Assembly: GCA_944470555.2 (NCBI GenBank)
Contig: OX104129.1
Location: 81,676,820 to 81,740,819, forward strand
Source of the DNA: Heterobilharzia americana
Lineage: Eukaryota > Platyhelminthes > Trematoda > Strigeidida > Schistosomatidae
Direction of reading: 5' to 3'
DNA: 64,000 nucleotides
The stretch's first letter is position 1. Every line of letters starts with the position of its first letter. Made by a program: the position numbers and the translations under genes. The notes under the pieces were generated by a model. The model worked only from the letters and a program-made list of their open reading frames with translations. It did no database searches and was not told where the DNA came from. Below are positions 34,413-48,213 of the stretch, piece after piece.

Positions 34413-34530
34413 TAGTTGATTGGTTGGAAGTAGTCGGTAAAAATATCTTGGACTTAGGTTTTGTGCTTATTGTCAGTAGTCAGCAGAATGTTTCTTCAAC
34501 CTTGATGAAACTGATTTATTGTCTGAGATT
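34413..34530 (+). repeat. Unnamed dispersed repeat copy
   Basis: Plus copy of the 18598 family: TTGGTTGGAAGTAGTCGG, TTAGGTTTTGTGC. Diverged. Confidence 0.4.
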
Positions 34531-34539
34531 AAAACCCAC

Positions 34540-36005
34540 ATCATCAATTACTGCAGCCAGCGACGCTATCAATGAACTATTCGGTCAGCAATTGAGATGC
34601 TTGTAGAAAACAATTTTTAAAAAGGACATGGAAGTGAAACGTTGAACGAAATGGCTTACAAGGATAGAATATAATGACCTAAGATTCGAGTAATACGTCT
34701 AACAGTAAAACCAGAAAGACAGTCGTCTACTTGCCTAGGTTGCACTTACATTGTACGTTTAAGTATTATCGAAAAGAAAGTATTTTAATGTTGACAATAG
34801 AGGGATTCTTTCAACACTCTAGTGGTGCTTTTAATTTCTCTTTTATATATTGGCGGTAGTGGACAACAATGGCATACACCACGGGCTTTTATCACCTTAA
34901 GGATCAACTAAAATTGAAATATTCAAGAATTTAGAGCATTGTAATAAGACTGCCTTAGATTCGCTATACGTAAACTCTTACCTTAGTTACTCCAAATAGT
35001 AATTCTCCACCTCCATCCTAAAACCACCGATAGAAAAATGTCATTATCTGCTACCTTGCCTCTGTTCAGATTGAAAACAGCCTTTTCAACTCAGTTGAGA
35101 TTTGCAACGCCGAAATTTACTTTCCAGTCAATATCTGGCTGAATTTCAAGCAACTGGAATATGAATATCCGATAAGTAATATGATCATTTCAGTTGACTG
35201 TCCCGAGGATGAATCATTAGCCCATACATTTCGTCATTAATCGAACTAACCATAGTCTTTTGTGTGTCATTCTGTTTAATAGGCTTTAATAACTATGGAA
35301 AACTGTCCAAGACCCATATCTTTTCCATATTACCGTTATCTGAGTGCTTTATAGTCTTCACAAGGACTTTCAGTCAGTTTGTGTTTACATTGCTCAGATT
35401 ACTCATTGTAATTGGAACCGGTCGACGTAAGTCTTCTCGTATGAATCCATTCATCAAATGAAACTGAAGAAATTTACTTGGTTTCAGCGGTATTCGTTTA
35501 TATGTTGTTGTCTTCACTGCCATTTATACAGTAAACTAAATACTACGTCAAACTCAATCCAAATAATAATTACTATCATTTTCAGATAAATGACTAGTTA
35601 ACTCCCTTCTAAACAGACACTGATATTTTGTACCCATTTAGAACTGGTTAAGTGCATACTCGAATAAATATGTGATAAAAATTTAGGCAGGTTTTCAAAA
35701 ATTGCATTGACTGTCTAACAACCCTCACCAAAACAATGAATGATTCATAGGACAGATGACATCAGATACTTATTATCTCATCAAATGACTGACAGTCCAT
35801 GAGAAACTTTAAGTATACACTAATGATCTAATTGAGTCTCCTACTTCCTGACAAATCTGGAATGCATCAGACACCACTGACCATGTTATACATCTATCTA
35901 TCAAAGCATAGAAGTAGGTAACGATACGAAGAGCACTTGGAGTTAAACAACATCTCGTAAATCTGGGTTCTTATCAGTTTTACACAGAAGCACTTACAGA
36001 TCTAT
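34540..36005. other. Intergenic, no recognised feature
   Basis: No coding or repeat signal recognised. Confidence 0.4.
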
Positions 36006-36007
36006 AA

Positions 36008-36330
36008 TACTACGTGATGATTGAAGGTGAGATGAAAATCTGGACCGCGGTCGGATTCAAACCAGCGACCACCGAGTTACCAGCCCGGTGCTCTAGCAAC
36101 TGAGCCACGAGGTCCGACTGCTGACCAGAATTTTATTTCATTCCAATCACCAAGTGTTTTGCCCGACTACCATTTGAATTCGTGACACGTTACTACCGCT
36201 TGATCGTATTCACAGTGGCTGTCAAGTCAAGACTTCTCATTCCAATCCAAATCTAACTGAATCAGACAGGGGGGGCATCATTCGGCCGCGGTTCAGATTT
36301 TCATCTCACCTTCAATCACCACCTAGTACA
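36008..36330. mobile_element. TIR-bounded short element with tRNA-like core
   Basis: Terminal inverted repeats of ~45 bp (36008-36052 and 36285-36330; GATTGAAGGTGAGATGAAAA and complement). The left end carries a minus-strand tRNA-Thr-like sequence. Interior has a G7 run and no ORF. Confidence 0.72.
36042..36115 (-). tRNA. tRNA-Thr(GGT)-like sequence, probably SINE/pseudo-tRNA
   Basis: 74 nt: acceptor GGACCTC/GCGGTCC (one mismatch), D-arm box A GTGGCTCAGTTGC, anticodon arm CCGGG-CTGGTAA-CTCGG (anticodon GGT), T-arm GCTGG-TTTGAAT-CCGAC with one mismatch. Foldable as a cloverleaf. Its overlap with a terminal inverted repeat argues for a tRNA-derived mobile element. Confidence 0.5.
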
Positions 36331-36574
36331 AATACTAGTCTGTCGAACTACGGCTATCTCAGATAGTCAAATGAGATCTACAGTAGTTAAATCATCTGCA
36401 ATATACGGGAAAATGAATAAAAACCGAACTCTTGAATAAGACAAGAAAAGATAACTTAGTATATTCAAACAAGCCTATTTATACAGGGAATTTTATGACC
36501 GAGATAAAATTTAAAATTGACTGAAATAAACTCACCAACCTTGTGCACATCTGTTGAGTAGGCTATAAGCCACA

Positions 36575-36690
36575 CTTATTATGTGATACTACTTGGCTAC
36601 CTAGACGTCGATAGGTGGGGACAGGTTCGAACCCATGACTCAGTGGTTAGAAGTCATCTCCGTAAACCAATGAGCCACAGCTCCACAATA
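36575..36690 (-). mobile_element. tRNA-derived SINE, second family
   Basis: Minus strand: A box TGGCTCATTGG, B box GGTTCGAACC, then CCCCACCTATCGACGTCTAG and GCCAAGTAGTATCAC. Related eroded copies at 37515-37582, 49555-49690 and 52575-52735, all minus. Confidence 0.65.
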
Positions 36691-36694
36691 TAAC

Positions 36695-37510
36695 TCATGC
36701 TACATTTAACCATCTGGAGTATGATGATTTTCTTTAATCAGTCAATACTTTTCATCCAAGCCGATATATTAGCAACTTATTTTATGCTGCAATTTAACGT
36801 TTGGGTACGTTTCCACCCCCCACACGCACACTACGAGTCAGTTAGACATCTGACCCTCATTTTCAGAGACCACTCCCTTATTGGTTGACTTCAGTTTTAT
36901 TACATCTATGTTCTCAATTTTAGGTAAGGTTTAATATCCTATATATGTACACAAATGTTTTGACTTGTTACCGAAATAGTAAAAACTGTTTATTTAGATC
37001 TGTGTTCTTCTCATTTTAGTGTTCATCATGAACAACTGAAATTCTTGGTACTCGGAAGATTGAGTTGGAAACCTTACTGTTAGCATAGCATTGTGTATGA
37101 CATAAAAGGCAATGAGACACAATAAGGCACGTCATTTGAAAAAGTGGATACTATACCCCAGTCACAACAGCATCTGAATGTGAAGCCCAATTGAACACAG
37201 TTTTATTTATCCAGTAATCCTTTTTACCTTCATTCCGCTCATATAGATTAATTGTGTATCCTATACGACAGACTGACACACTAATAGTTTCTGACTGGAG
37301 CACTGAATTACAAAATTCTTCAAGGAGAGTGCTAAACTGTAAGGATCGAAGATTCAGGACTTCTTACAGATTGTCTGTAAATGTGCAGTTCAAAACACCG
37401 ATCTATGCATCAGACTGTGAAACGCATACATCTTATGACAATTAACAGGTCATGCTCATGAATTCGGATAGGATTTCTCAACGACCACGTATATAATAAA
37501 ACAATAGGCT
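36695..37510. other. Intergenic, no recognised feature
   Basis: Chance ORFs only. Confidence 0.35.
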
Positions 37511-37582
37511 GACAATACTACTTGGCTGTAAAAACCATGTAAGTCTAGGTGGATACGAACCTGAAATCAATGGTTGAAAGTC

Positions 37583-38058
37583 AGACAGATGGGTAGATAA
37601 AATCAACGTAGAACCTCGCACATAAGTACATCGGCTCAAGATGCCACACTTCACAGTAGTACACAAAGAAAAGGTGAATAGAAAAAGAGTGATATCATAG
37701 TACACACAGTTGTGTGAGTGAATAGGTAATCTGAAGATAACGGCCAGTGAAAGTGAAATATTCAAATTGTAGAAGATGTCAAGGAGTGAATACATCAACA
37801 CCATTGTGATTGGTTTTCAGGTATGTCACCGAGATTCCTCAACCACTGACTCCTATTGTGTCGGGGACCCCAGCCAAGCAACCTACATCTCTACACACAG
37901 CTCAGAAGAACAGTAAGATACTTCATTGACAAGTGACACATCTTGGTGTGACCATACTGAACCTTCTTCCAACCTAACCCAACTTTGTTTAGCACGGTAC
38001 ATCAGGGTAGCCAGTGGCTTGACAAGCGCAGTACATATCAAAGCCATCTCAATCGATT
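37583..38058 (-). mobile_element. RTE-like family B 3' end, left inverted arm
   Basis: Complement of 39289-39762 over ~475 bases with few differences. Corresponds to the 3' end of an RTE-type element (RLRW-like segment, then a 3' UTR with GTGAAGTGTGGCATC and GTTCTACGTTGATT). Confidence 0.8.
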
Positions 38059-38860
38059 AAGATTATCAAGCTTGAAAGTCAATTGCCACCAATCTACGGA
38101 TCGAAATGTCTATCTAGATTGTATCATAAAAAGAAACAAAAAACCACATTGTTACTTACTAAATGTTGATTATTTCCACATATAAACTATATGAAAGGAG
38201 TACAATTACATTAATGATGGAGTGTATTTCAAAGTAATGATCACCTAGAAAAAGTCATGCAAAACAAAAAAAAATCCCATAAAAAAGGAAGACAGTCTTT
38301 TCAATGGCAAGTCAAAGAAATACGATAGTTCACTAAGAGAGTAATACAAACAGAACTATTGTGTATACGCAGTTCTTTTCATGGTCAACACAAAAAAAGG
38401 AGACAGGAAAAGATGTTAAAATTAGGAAAACAAAAAAATAGATGATCCCAAAGAAAAACAATTCAAAATCACGACTAGGTTGGCAAAATGATCAAAAATG
38501 ACCATGATAATAATGACAGTGATAATATATGTAAAGGAGAATAAACAATTTTACATGCAAAAATCAGTAAACAGATATTATTTAACACTTCAATTATCAA
38601 TAACACAGCTATACGAGGAAAACAAAAAGGATTAGTGATGATAGTCACCTTCGGCTATGCAATGACATATTAAAAATATGAAATAAACTTAGGCATCATG
38701 AAAAGAAAATTAAGTGAAATAAGAGGAAATGAATATAGGTTGTATGTAATGACACAAGTACTAAATCAGTAAACTCTACAAATAAAAGATAAAATATCGA
38801 AGATGAAACAAAAATAAGTACATTTTGGAAGTGTATCCAATTAACAAGATAATGTTATTT
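38059..38860 (-). other. GYS: Probable glycogen synthase 3' UTR
   Basis: T-rich in the sense direction, no coding evidence, no repeat recognised. I found no canonical AATAAA on the minus strand before the inverted-repeat arm at 38058, so the cleavage site is unknown. Confidence 0.4.
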
Positions 38861-39154
38861 TCATGCTGGGACACCATCATTTAAGTCTATTGTTCTAAGA
38901 CCTAGTTCTATTCGTTCTGAATCATCATCCACTTCATCAGCATCCAAATGAGATGTAGGACTGCTACGATCAGAACTGTATGCACCGACACTTGGCAATG
39001 GAGTAGACTGACCAGATACTGATGGAGATGCAGGAGCTGAATATGGTCGACTAACATGGAAACTACGAGCAGATAAAGCATCATCATTATTATTAGATGT
39101 GAAAAGTTCAGGTGCAAAATTCTTTAACGCCAATAAACGAGCACGTCTGTAGTA
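38861..39154 (-). CDS. GYS: Glycogen synthase terminal exon
   Basis: Acceptor CCTTTTCAG|TAC; encodes [18 protein letters not shown] then a Ser/Pro-rich tail [19 protein letters not shown] and an acidic end ([10 protein letters not shown]), stopping with TGA. The tail is shorter than in vertebrates. The exon sits between two ~475-bp inverted arms of an RTE-like element (37583-38058 and 39289-39762). Confidence 0.92.
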   Translation of the reverse strand, partial: YYRRARLLALKNFAPELFTSNNNDDALSARSFHVSRPYSAPASPSVSGQSTPLPSVGAYSSDRSSPTSHLDADEVDDDSERIELGLRTIDLNDGVPA

Positions 39155-42100
39155 CTGAAAAGGAAAACATGTTTACAAACTTATTATCATTCGAAAAGTA
39201 TATGAATTATACAACATGCTACATGTTGAGGTCAGACAAAGAGTAATGAACAAGACAAATAAGTCGATTGATGAAGTTATGAACCGTAGTCGGTTGAGAT
39301 GGCTTTGATATGTACTGCGCTTGTCAAGCCACTGGCTACCCTGATGTACCGTGCTAAACAAAGTTGGGTTAGGTTGGAAGAAGGTTCAGTATGGTCACAC
39401 CAAGATGTGTCACTTGTCGATGAAGTATCTTACTGTTCTTCTGAGCTGTGTGTAGAGATGTAGGTTGCTTGGCTGGGGGTCCCCGACACAATAGGAGTCA
39501 GTGGTTGAGGAATCTCGGTGACATACCTGAAAACCAATCACAATGGTGTTGATGTATTCACTCCTTGACATCTTCTACAATTTGAATATTTCATTTTCAC
39601 TGGCTGTTATCTTCAGATTACCTATTCACTCACACAACTGTGTGTACTATGATATCACTCTTTTTCTATTCACCTTTTCTTTGTGTACTACTGTGAAGTG
39701 TGGCATCTTGAGCCGATGTACTTATGTGCGAGGTTCTACGTTGATTCTATCTATCTGACAAGTGTCTTTATCCAATAACACCAACAACCTCAAGATATAC
39801 TATCAGTATAATTCAATTGAAGATGATGCAGCATCATTAATTAAGAGACGTGAAGGAAGATTAGAAGGTAATGATGGAGGAGGAGGATAGCAGTCAGAAG
39901 AAACTTGGGTGCTGACAGAGTTCTGAGGGCGGTTGACACTTCCCGGCTGCCCACACCGTGGAAGGCTATTTCTTCTTAAGGTACCTGAAAGAGATTTGTG
40001 TGACCGCAGAGCCCATCGGACATCTGCTTGAGGCCTGTCACACCCAGCCTTTTGAGTATGATTATTTTGAATTTTTGTATTTTTGGGGCCGGATGAGCGA
40101 AAGGAAACAACAAGTGAACCAACACCGCCGGCCCGGCAGACCGTGGGGCGTGGTGGAGTGTGTTATTTTTGGGGCCGACCTTTTCTAACCCCCCTTCCAC
40201 TGAGAAGGCAGCATCAGCTTGGCACTGCTGGTCATCCAAGGGAAACACCTTACTGCTGTCACACCCCATCCAGCTAGCAGCAGTACGACTTCGCCCTCAG
40301 ACCCCCATCATAGTGTAGCAATTTACACTATGACGGTAACTGCTTTTCGTCTAACCACTACCCAACAGACCTTTCTGGTATGGTAGGACCTCGAGGGAAC
40401 AAGCGTTCCACCAGCATAGCTCGTTGGGTCATTGTGATATGCAAGCCCGACCACCACGTCAAGGTAGCAGCTATCGGTCGGGAATCAAATACGATCCCCT
40501 CCGACTGGTCTAAGTCACTGATCATCCCAGTCTTCAAGAAAGGCGAGAAGTCCTCTTGTGATAACCACAGAGGAATCAGCCTGACAAACATAGTGTCTAA
40601 GATCCTAAGTTCTATAATTCTCCGACGCCTGAGTGGAGCTCGGGAACAGCAAGCCCGAGAAAACCAGGCAGGCTTTAGACCTGGCCGTGGATGTATCGAC
40701 CAAATATTCACACTGCGCCAGGTCCTGGAACATAGGCATGCTTACAGACGCCCGACAATAGCTGTATTTCTCGACCTGAAGGCGGCATTTGACTCCGTTG
40801 ATCGAGAAGTCTTATGGCAGTGTCTGTCACTGAAAGGCGTGCCTAGTAAGTACATCACCTTATTGAAAGCTCTCTACTCGAACACTTGTGGGCATGTTAG
40901 AGCCTATGGTGAGTTGTCCAGGGAGCTATACTCATCAAGTGGTGTCCGTCAAGGATGCCCACTATCCCCATTCTTATTTAATTTTATCATAGATATTCTT
41001 ATGGAGGTTTCCCTCTCGTCACCTAATTACAAAGACGTTGACCGGACCACAGGTGAATTTTCCTTAGATCTAGAATATGCAGATGACATAGTCCTGTTAG
41101 GTGAAGACGCTGACAAGATGCAGAGTCTTCTGAACACTTTGAGTGGGAATTTGAGAATGTTTGGGATGCGATTTTCACCACCCAAATGCAAATTTTTGCT
41201 CCAGGACTGGTCTTCAGCGGTACCGCGGTTAACAATAGAGAGTGAAGTGGTTGAGTGTGTTGACCACTTCACTTACCTGGGAAGTAGGATCAACTCCGGT
41301 GGGTTAGTTGCCGATGAGATTTCTGCACGGATACAAAAGGCTCGATTGGCTTTTGCCAATTTGCGCCACCTATGGCGCCGCCGTGATATTCGTTTGTCTA
41401 TTAAGGGTCGCGTGTACTGCACAGCAGTCCGCTCTGTTCTACTGTATGGCTGTGAAACATGGCCATTGAAAGTGGAAGACATGAGAAGGTTACAGGTATT
41501 TGACCACCGTTGCCTTCGTAGTATAGGACGTATTCCGTGGTGTCACCATGTGAGTAATGCAGAAGTTAGGTGTAGAGTTTTAGGGAGAAGAGGTAAGTCA
41601 GTCGACGAGGTTGTGAACCTTCATCGACTGAGATGGTTGGGACACGTACTACGTATGCCTAGTCACCGATTGCCTCGTCACACAATGTTGGCTGAGGTGG
41701 GTTCAGGCTGGAAAAAGGCCCGAGGTGGCCAGACTAAAACATGGCACCAATGTATGAAGTCTCTGACTGTTGGTTTAAGCCATGTAGGACGATGCAGACT
41801 AGGTGGTTGGGGTCCACGGGACAAGAGGAACCAGTGGTTGGAGACCCTAGGTGATATGGCTCAGAACCGAAGTCAGTGGCGCAGATGTATACACACATTA
41901 TCCTCATCTTAACAACGCTATACCGAATCTCACTATTTTGTCACTCCTCTTTCCTTTCTTCTCATACTTTATATTTCTTTTGACTGCATTCACTTATCTT
42001 CATCCTTCACCTCACTACCTTTTTACTTGATGTGCTGATATGAGGTGTGGCAACTCGGACCGTTACGCAGTAATGCCTGGTCCTATGTTGATAATGATGA

Positions 42101-45100
42101 TGATGAGTATAATTCAATGACTTCCAACTACTTTGCTGAAGTCAAATGAACTCGAAAATTATGCCCACTAGAAATTACCATGGCAGCTTAAACTGATAAA
42201 CGTCTGTACAACCAATAACAGTGATTAGACTATACCATATCCAAAAAAGAAAAATTCAGGTATAAAGATGACAAAAGCCTAACAATAATCAGATTCTTTG
42301 TCCAAAATAAAACACGAAAAAAGAAAAACAGTTAGATCACTTCAAAATGCAAATAAAAAGGAATTTTAAACGAACATTCAGTTAACAAAACTTTCCCAAA
42401 GGATACTGTTCTTTTCGTTTAAATATATACTAGAAATATTCACAGCATCACTAGATCATTGATGAGATATCCCTATATCGGTTTAAAACCTTATAAAATC
42501 ATAAAATTATTCATATAATTCACATGAATTATCCAACATAATACGGTGGAAAAAAGTTGTGGTCTACGTGCTTACATGTTCTATAGTATGTGAAGCAACT
42601 ACTAACCAGATTATAGTCTGATGAATTGAGGATACGAAAAACATTGAACTGAAAGTTACCAGGTATACACTATAAAACTCTAGAAAAATCAAAAAAACAC
42701 TTTCAACTGCTGTTGAAGTGCTCCTGTACATGATAAAGTCCTCTCACTATACTTGAGATGATCATAAAATCCTACCCTCACACTAACAGACAAAATCAAC
42801 GTGAACCTTGCATACACCTGCATTAGTTTGAGTTGCCATATATGACATAAGCATGCAAACAACAAGTGGATACAAAAATACAGATATCAAAGTAGACAAA
42901 AGTGAATGGGAGGAAAGTGAATTTGTAAATGAAGGTCATCAAAAATATTCAACCTTAAGAAGTTCATGTGTGGAAATATGTCCGCCCCTGCAACCGATTT
43001 GCACCTATTTCACCAAGAGTTCCCAGAACACTGAATTTTATCGTCTTGAGAAACACAATAAGATAGTCTAGACCGAAAAAAATAAGCTAAATTAACAGGT
43101 AGAGACTTTATGGATTGGTTCCATATCCTAATCAGGTCACATAGAATCTCTATGTAGTCAAGTTATACTTGAAATATAATTACACGTCAAGCAAGTTAGG
43201 CGGCGGGTCAGCATGTGTAACATATGCCTTAGCAAAATCAATCACTGAAGATTCAAGAACCTCATTGATTGACTTGCTTGTCTCCCACCCTAACCCCTCA
43301 CCCTCACCCCACCACCCACCCCCACCCCCCAACGCCTCACTGACCTACTTTCATTCTCCTAACATCGACTCTCCTCACACGACAATCACACCATACATCA
43401 GCAATCCTGAAAATGGTGAAAACAAACACACCGTCAAGATGTAGCCTCTTCATATCACCTACTTTCAATAACCATGTCTCACGTCCATTATAACAAAATA
43501 AAAAGAACTGAAGAGAAAAATACTCACGTCTCTAACAGGTAGTCTATATCTCGTCAGTCCTCAACACATATCACACAAGTTCGAAAATGATAAACGACCA
43601 TTCTCCATCCCACCGCAGATCTCGTCACCAAAAAACCCATTCTGTATGATATAACTGCTCAACTAAGTAACCTGACCAACTCTGCATTGACTCAATATCT
43701 CAACCTCCGAGCACACCAATATCCTCTGCATACTCAAAGTCAACCACATCCCTCCTTCTATACCACCATGTACATCAATCTCTACAAACTCACACACACC
43801 TACACTTATATCCACTATTACATCTATAACAACACCAGTCACATGAAAACTCTCAATAACACTTTACATGCATCCGCCAGTTACAGTATACAGATTCCAG
43901 TAACCCTACATACTTGCTCCTTACTCTCTTCACAGTCACACCGTCACAACATACCACTATCAACAGGACAACATGCCACTTTCATCTTAAATAATCCGGT
44001 CGATGTCGGCACCACTAGGTAAGTAAGTATGCCTGCGTTTCACAAACTATCGAAAAATGAACATCTCATGATGCTCATCTCTCCAGCTTTCAAACCTGTG
44101 TGGTTTCTTCGACTTTCATGTTATACAACTCCAGTTACACCTCCAACAAATATCACCTCTACGATCATCTTCAACATCATGTCAGTCAAACAGACTTCAC
44201 CTAAATATTCTCACAACTAGACTTATCTCCTCTCTTAGAAACAGGAATGGTCAGTGATCTAGACCAGTCAGAGAGGAATACCTCAGATTCCCATACACTA
44301 CCTAGTACCACTGTTACTCTAATCAACAATTTTCTACCTTCACCATTTAGACCTGTGCTCGCAATTTGTCAAGTCTCCTTGCTTTTCATCCTTTCGGATT
44401 TGAAACAGCTTTGTCATCTTCGTTTTCTTCTTCCTCTTCGCCACTCGCCAGTCAGCACTTCTCAACATCATTCAGAAGACTTCATCAATTTACATTTAAG
44501 TTGCCTTCGCTCTTCACTCTGGTCACGGTCCGATAAAATGAGTCTTCTCGCATCAATCACTTTGACTCACCTTACACAAATCCACTGACTGCCACTAACC
44601 TTTGGTTCTCGGTTACAGCTGTTTCTACACCACACTGAATATCACTCTAAGCTTCGTCAAGATGAGAATTCCTGCCACCTTCAGATAAATCCACAATTAT
44701 CTCGTATCTGAATACGCACCTGAACTTCACAACTTCCAATTGAGTAAACACAACATTCATTGAGGTCTCTTTTCTGCCACCACTACGGTGCACACATACA
44801 CATACCCGTAGTAACGCTCCATCGGAGTTCACACAGATACTCCACAAACAGCCCCAACCCTCCATTGATCCTCTCCAACCATGGCTCATAGCAATGTGAT
44901 CTGTCCATGTCCATCGTTGGTTCGATGTCACCCCTATGTTTAGTGCTGGCCAGAAGCAAGTGATTTTCAGGACGAAATTGCAACAGACAATCACCGTTGT
45001 CAGCTCGTTGACTAGGGAGTCCGCAAATACTTCCAAGAAGCTTCCATGATTGGCTCACGTTTCCTAGTTCTTACACATTCTTTCATTTAAATAGTACACA

Positions 45101-48100
45101 GATGGCTGTTGACTAGTTTCCAATCAAGGAGTGTGCTTTCCGCTCCATAACTTAATATTAGTCCTACACCAGCAAGTCCATGAAAGTCCATGAAAGCTAG
45201 GAATCAAACCTCTGGACACTCGTAGAACGAATTTCGCAGTAGCCAGTTAACTTCAAATCAAAAGCCACACTTGGTTCCTGTGTACGTGTCTCATAAACGC
45301 AGTATACGTCCATTAACCGATATTCCAGAGTTTTGGCAAGAGAAGTCATATAGGGTTCGAACGTTGACAGCTTAAAAATGAAATCGACAGCGGGGTCTTA
45401 GGAAACTGTGAGTGAATTTCAATGGGTTTGATCGTTGACGTTGGTCGCAGAGTGAGAGGTTGAGTGAGTTCCAATAGGCCTAATACTGGTATGAAGAAGC
45501 AAAGTCAAAGGAAGAAACAGTGGTATGGAGAATATGCTTGTTTTAATTGAACCATGTATACTACTGGAAGCGTGAGGGCGGTTAATACTTCCCAGCTGCC
45601 ATACAGTGGGAGTTATTTCTGCAAGTTACCTGAAAGACAAGAAGACTTGTGACAGCAAAGCCCAAAGGACGCTTAGCTGAAGTCTGTTACATACAGCCTT
45701 TGCGGATTGTTTCTTTGCGATTTGACTGTTCTATCGCCGGATAAAAAAAACCATACCCCTGGCACCGGAAGACTGCAGGGCAGGAAAAAGTGCTATTTTG
45801 TGGGCTGACCTTTCTACTCCCCCACCCCCCGATACAGAAAGCAGCAGCAAGGTGGTACCACTGATTATCAAAATGAAACACCTTACTGCTATCACACATC
45901 GTCCAGACAGCAGCACGAATTCATCCCCGTACCTTGTCATAGTGTAGTAATTTACAGTACAATGGCAACTGCTTTTCGTCTTACCACTTTTCAACAGATC
46001 TTACTTGCATGGTAGGATCTTGAGGAACAAGCCTTCCAGCTAATGTAGCTCGTTGGGTCATTGTGATATAAAAGTCCGACGACCACGACAAGGTAGTAGC
46101 TATCCGTTGGGACCGTAATCTGTTATATATGTTTAACTGTCTAGCAAATTAATTCGATATACCCGACTCTACATATGAAATACGCATGTAACTCACTACT
46201 TTTATATCTTAACAACCAAAGTATACCAATACAAAGAGACAGATGAAAAACAGAACGCATCGTAATTACGTATTCGTCCATATCAGCAAATGGAGGTGAA
46301 GGTTAACAAGAGGCAAAATGAAAATAAGAAACCATGTGATGAAGGATTTTGACAGTTTAATAAGAATAAAGTGGGAAGGTGCAATCAATTTCGAGCTATA
46401 TATTCTCGTCTTTCACCAACAAAATCGTTAGATATCAACCGGGGGGGGGGGCCACACTTATCCACAGGACACATCATAAACAACTAACTAATCACTGAAA
46501 ACCAAGGAGAGGTCAAAGATAGATAAATCAAAGTAGAACCGAACACAAAACCGCATTGGTTCAATCTGCTACACCTTAATATCATCATGCAGCGAGTGAA
46601 TAGTAAGAAGAAAGACACTAAAGTAGACAAAGTTGTATGAGAGCAGGGAACCGTGGCTTACTGGTCTAGAATTTTGACGAGTTTCGGGTTCGGATGCAGT
46701 TTCACCTACTAATGTTTGGACGGCCAAATAGTGTCATTATGAACTCTCAAACAATTAGTGTGGTGCATTGCCTGGAAGTGGAACATGTATGTAGTTGCTG
46801 AGATAGTTTAGTTACTTTCATGTAGTATGAGAAGAGAGGGACAGCTCAAACAAACAGTCAACGACTCTATGGACTGGTGCCGTGTCTTGACTTCGCTACA
46901 CGTAGCTTTCTTCCAACGCTATACTACTTTGGCTAACATTATCTGTAGGCAGCAGACGCCTAAGTAAAACCTTGGTTGGTGAAGGTGCACAACTACATTG
47001 ACTGATTTCTCTTCTTTGTTTGATACTTTACTCTAGATCTAACCTCAACATCGCTCATATATTGGTTCCACCATATGCGCACACTGTAACAACGACGACT
47101 ATGCTTAAAAACAGATAACCTCTTCTTAACCTTCATTTTCAAAGGCAATGTCTTACAGTCACACAATACGGCAGAAATGACTACTGCGCAGTATACTCAT
47201 CCTTTGACAAGTTGGTAGATATTTCGCCGGCGCTATAAGTGGCACAAGTTGGCAAATATACTACAGGTCTTTAGTAGTCAAACTGAGACCTCATCAGCAA
47301 CCAACTCATTTAGGTCGATGCAATTTCTCAAGCAGATGAATTGATCAGGCCGTTCTACAACCTCACTTACTATTCTTAAACTAGGAGTCTCAGAAGATCG
47401 ATCTCGAAACATCGTTTGACAACTGAGAAAGAAAATGAATTTCACACTTAAGTAAAAACTTAATTTCTGTTTATCTAGCGATCAACAAAAGTAGGAAGCA
47501 AAACTATGATTACGGCGTCTACTGATAGACATATTGACTAATTTTGATTGTATTTATACTATCACTTCAGATTTTATGGATTAACGTATATAAAACTCAA
47601 TCCTCGTGTATGATGTGATCACCGTGTGAGCAATGTTGAGATTAAGCAAAGGGTACTAGGTAAGAAAAGTAAGTCGACTGATGTTGTGAGGCCTTCATTG
47701 ACTGAGGTGGTTTGGGCATGTGTTGCGCATGCCGAGCTACCTAGGGGAAGCTGCATTAGGTTGAAGGAGAGTTCAGGGTGGTTACACCAAGAAGTAGAAC
47801 CAGTCCATGAAGTTCCTGATTGATGATCTGAGTCATGTGGGGGAGATGTAAACTATCTGGTTTGGATTCTCAAGACGATAGGAATCAGTGGTTGAAAACT
47901 CTTGGTGACATCGATAAAAATCGGTCGAAACAGTACAAATGTATTCACTCTTTGACGTCTCCTAAAGCTTGAATACTCTCACAAGGCTCCATCTTCAAAT
48001 TCTTTAGTCTGTCTCACACAACTTTGTCCACTTTGATATCAATCTTATTCTATCTATCTGCCTTTGCATACTTCTATGAAGTGTGACAAGTTGGACCGAT

Positions 48101-48138
48101 GCACCTGTGTACCAAGTTCTACGTTGATGATGGTTGCC

Positions 48139-48213
<75 letters not shown>

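Larger units (their letters stand above)
39818..42105 (+). mobile_element. RTE-like family B element, internally deleted, with 13-bp TSD
   Basis: Bounded by direct repeats AGTATAATTCAAT at 39805-39817 and 42106-42118, so both ends are defined. About 650 bases of non-coding 5' leader join directly to the RT (ORF 40380-41912), followed by a 3' UTR and a (GAT)n tail. The endonuclease that normally precedes the RT is absent. Antisense to glycogen synthase within its last intron. Confidence 0.85.

Noticed and set aside
36042..36115. Functional tRNA-Thr gene
   Set aside because: Mismatches in acceptor and T stems and overlap with a terminal inverted repeat favour a tRNA-derived element; not excluded.
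39976..40277. 97- and 64-codon ORFs in the RTE leader
   Set aside because: Not conserved in the homologous leaders at 45570 and 62435.
41023..41482. Minus-strand ORFs under the 510-codon RT
   Set aside because: Shadow frames of the RT ORF.
43169..44588. Pro/Ser/Thr-rich plus-strand ORFs (and the matching set at 60416-61319)
   Set aside because: They are antisense to a decayed EN-RT element; the minus strand shows the recognisable motifs.
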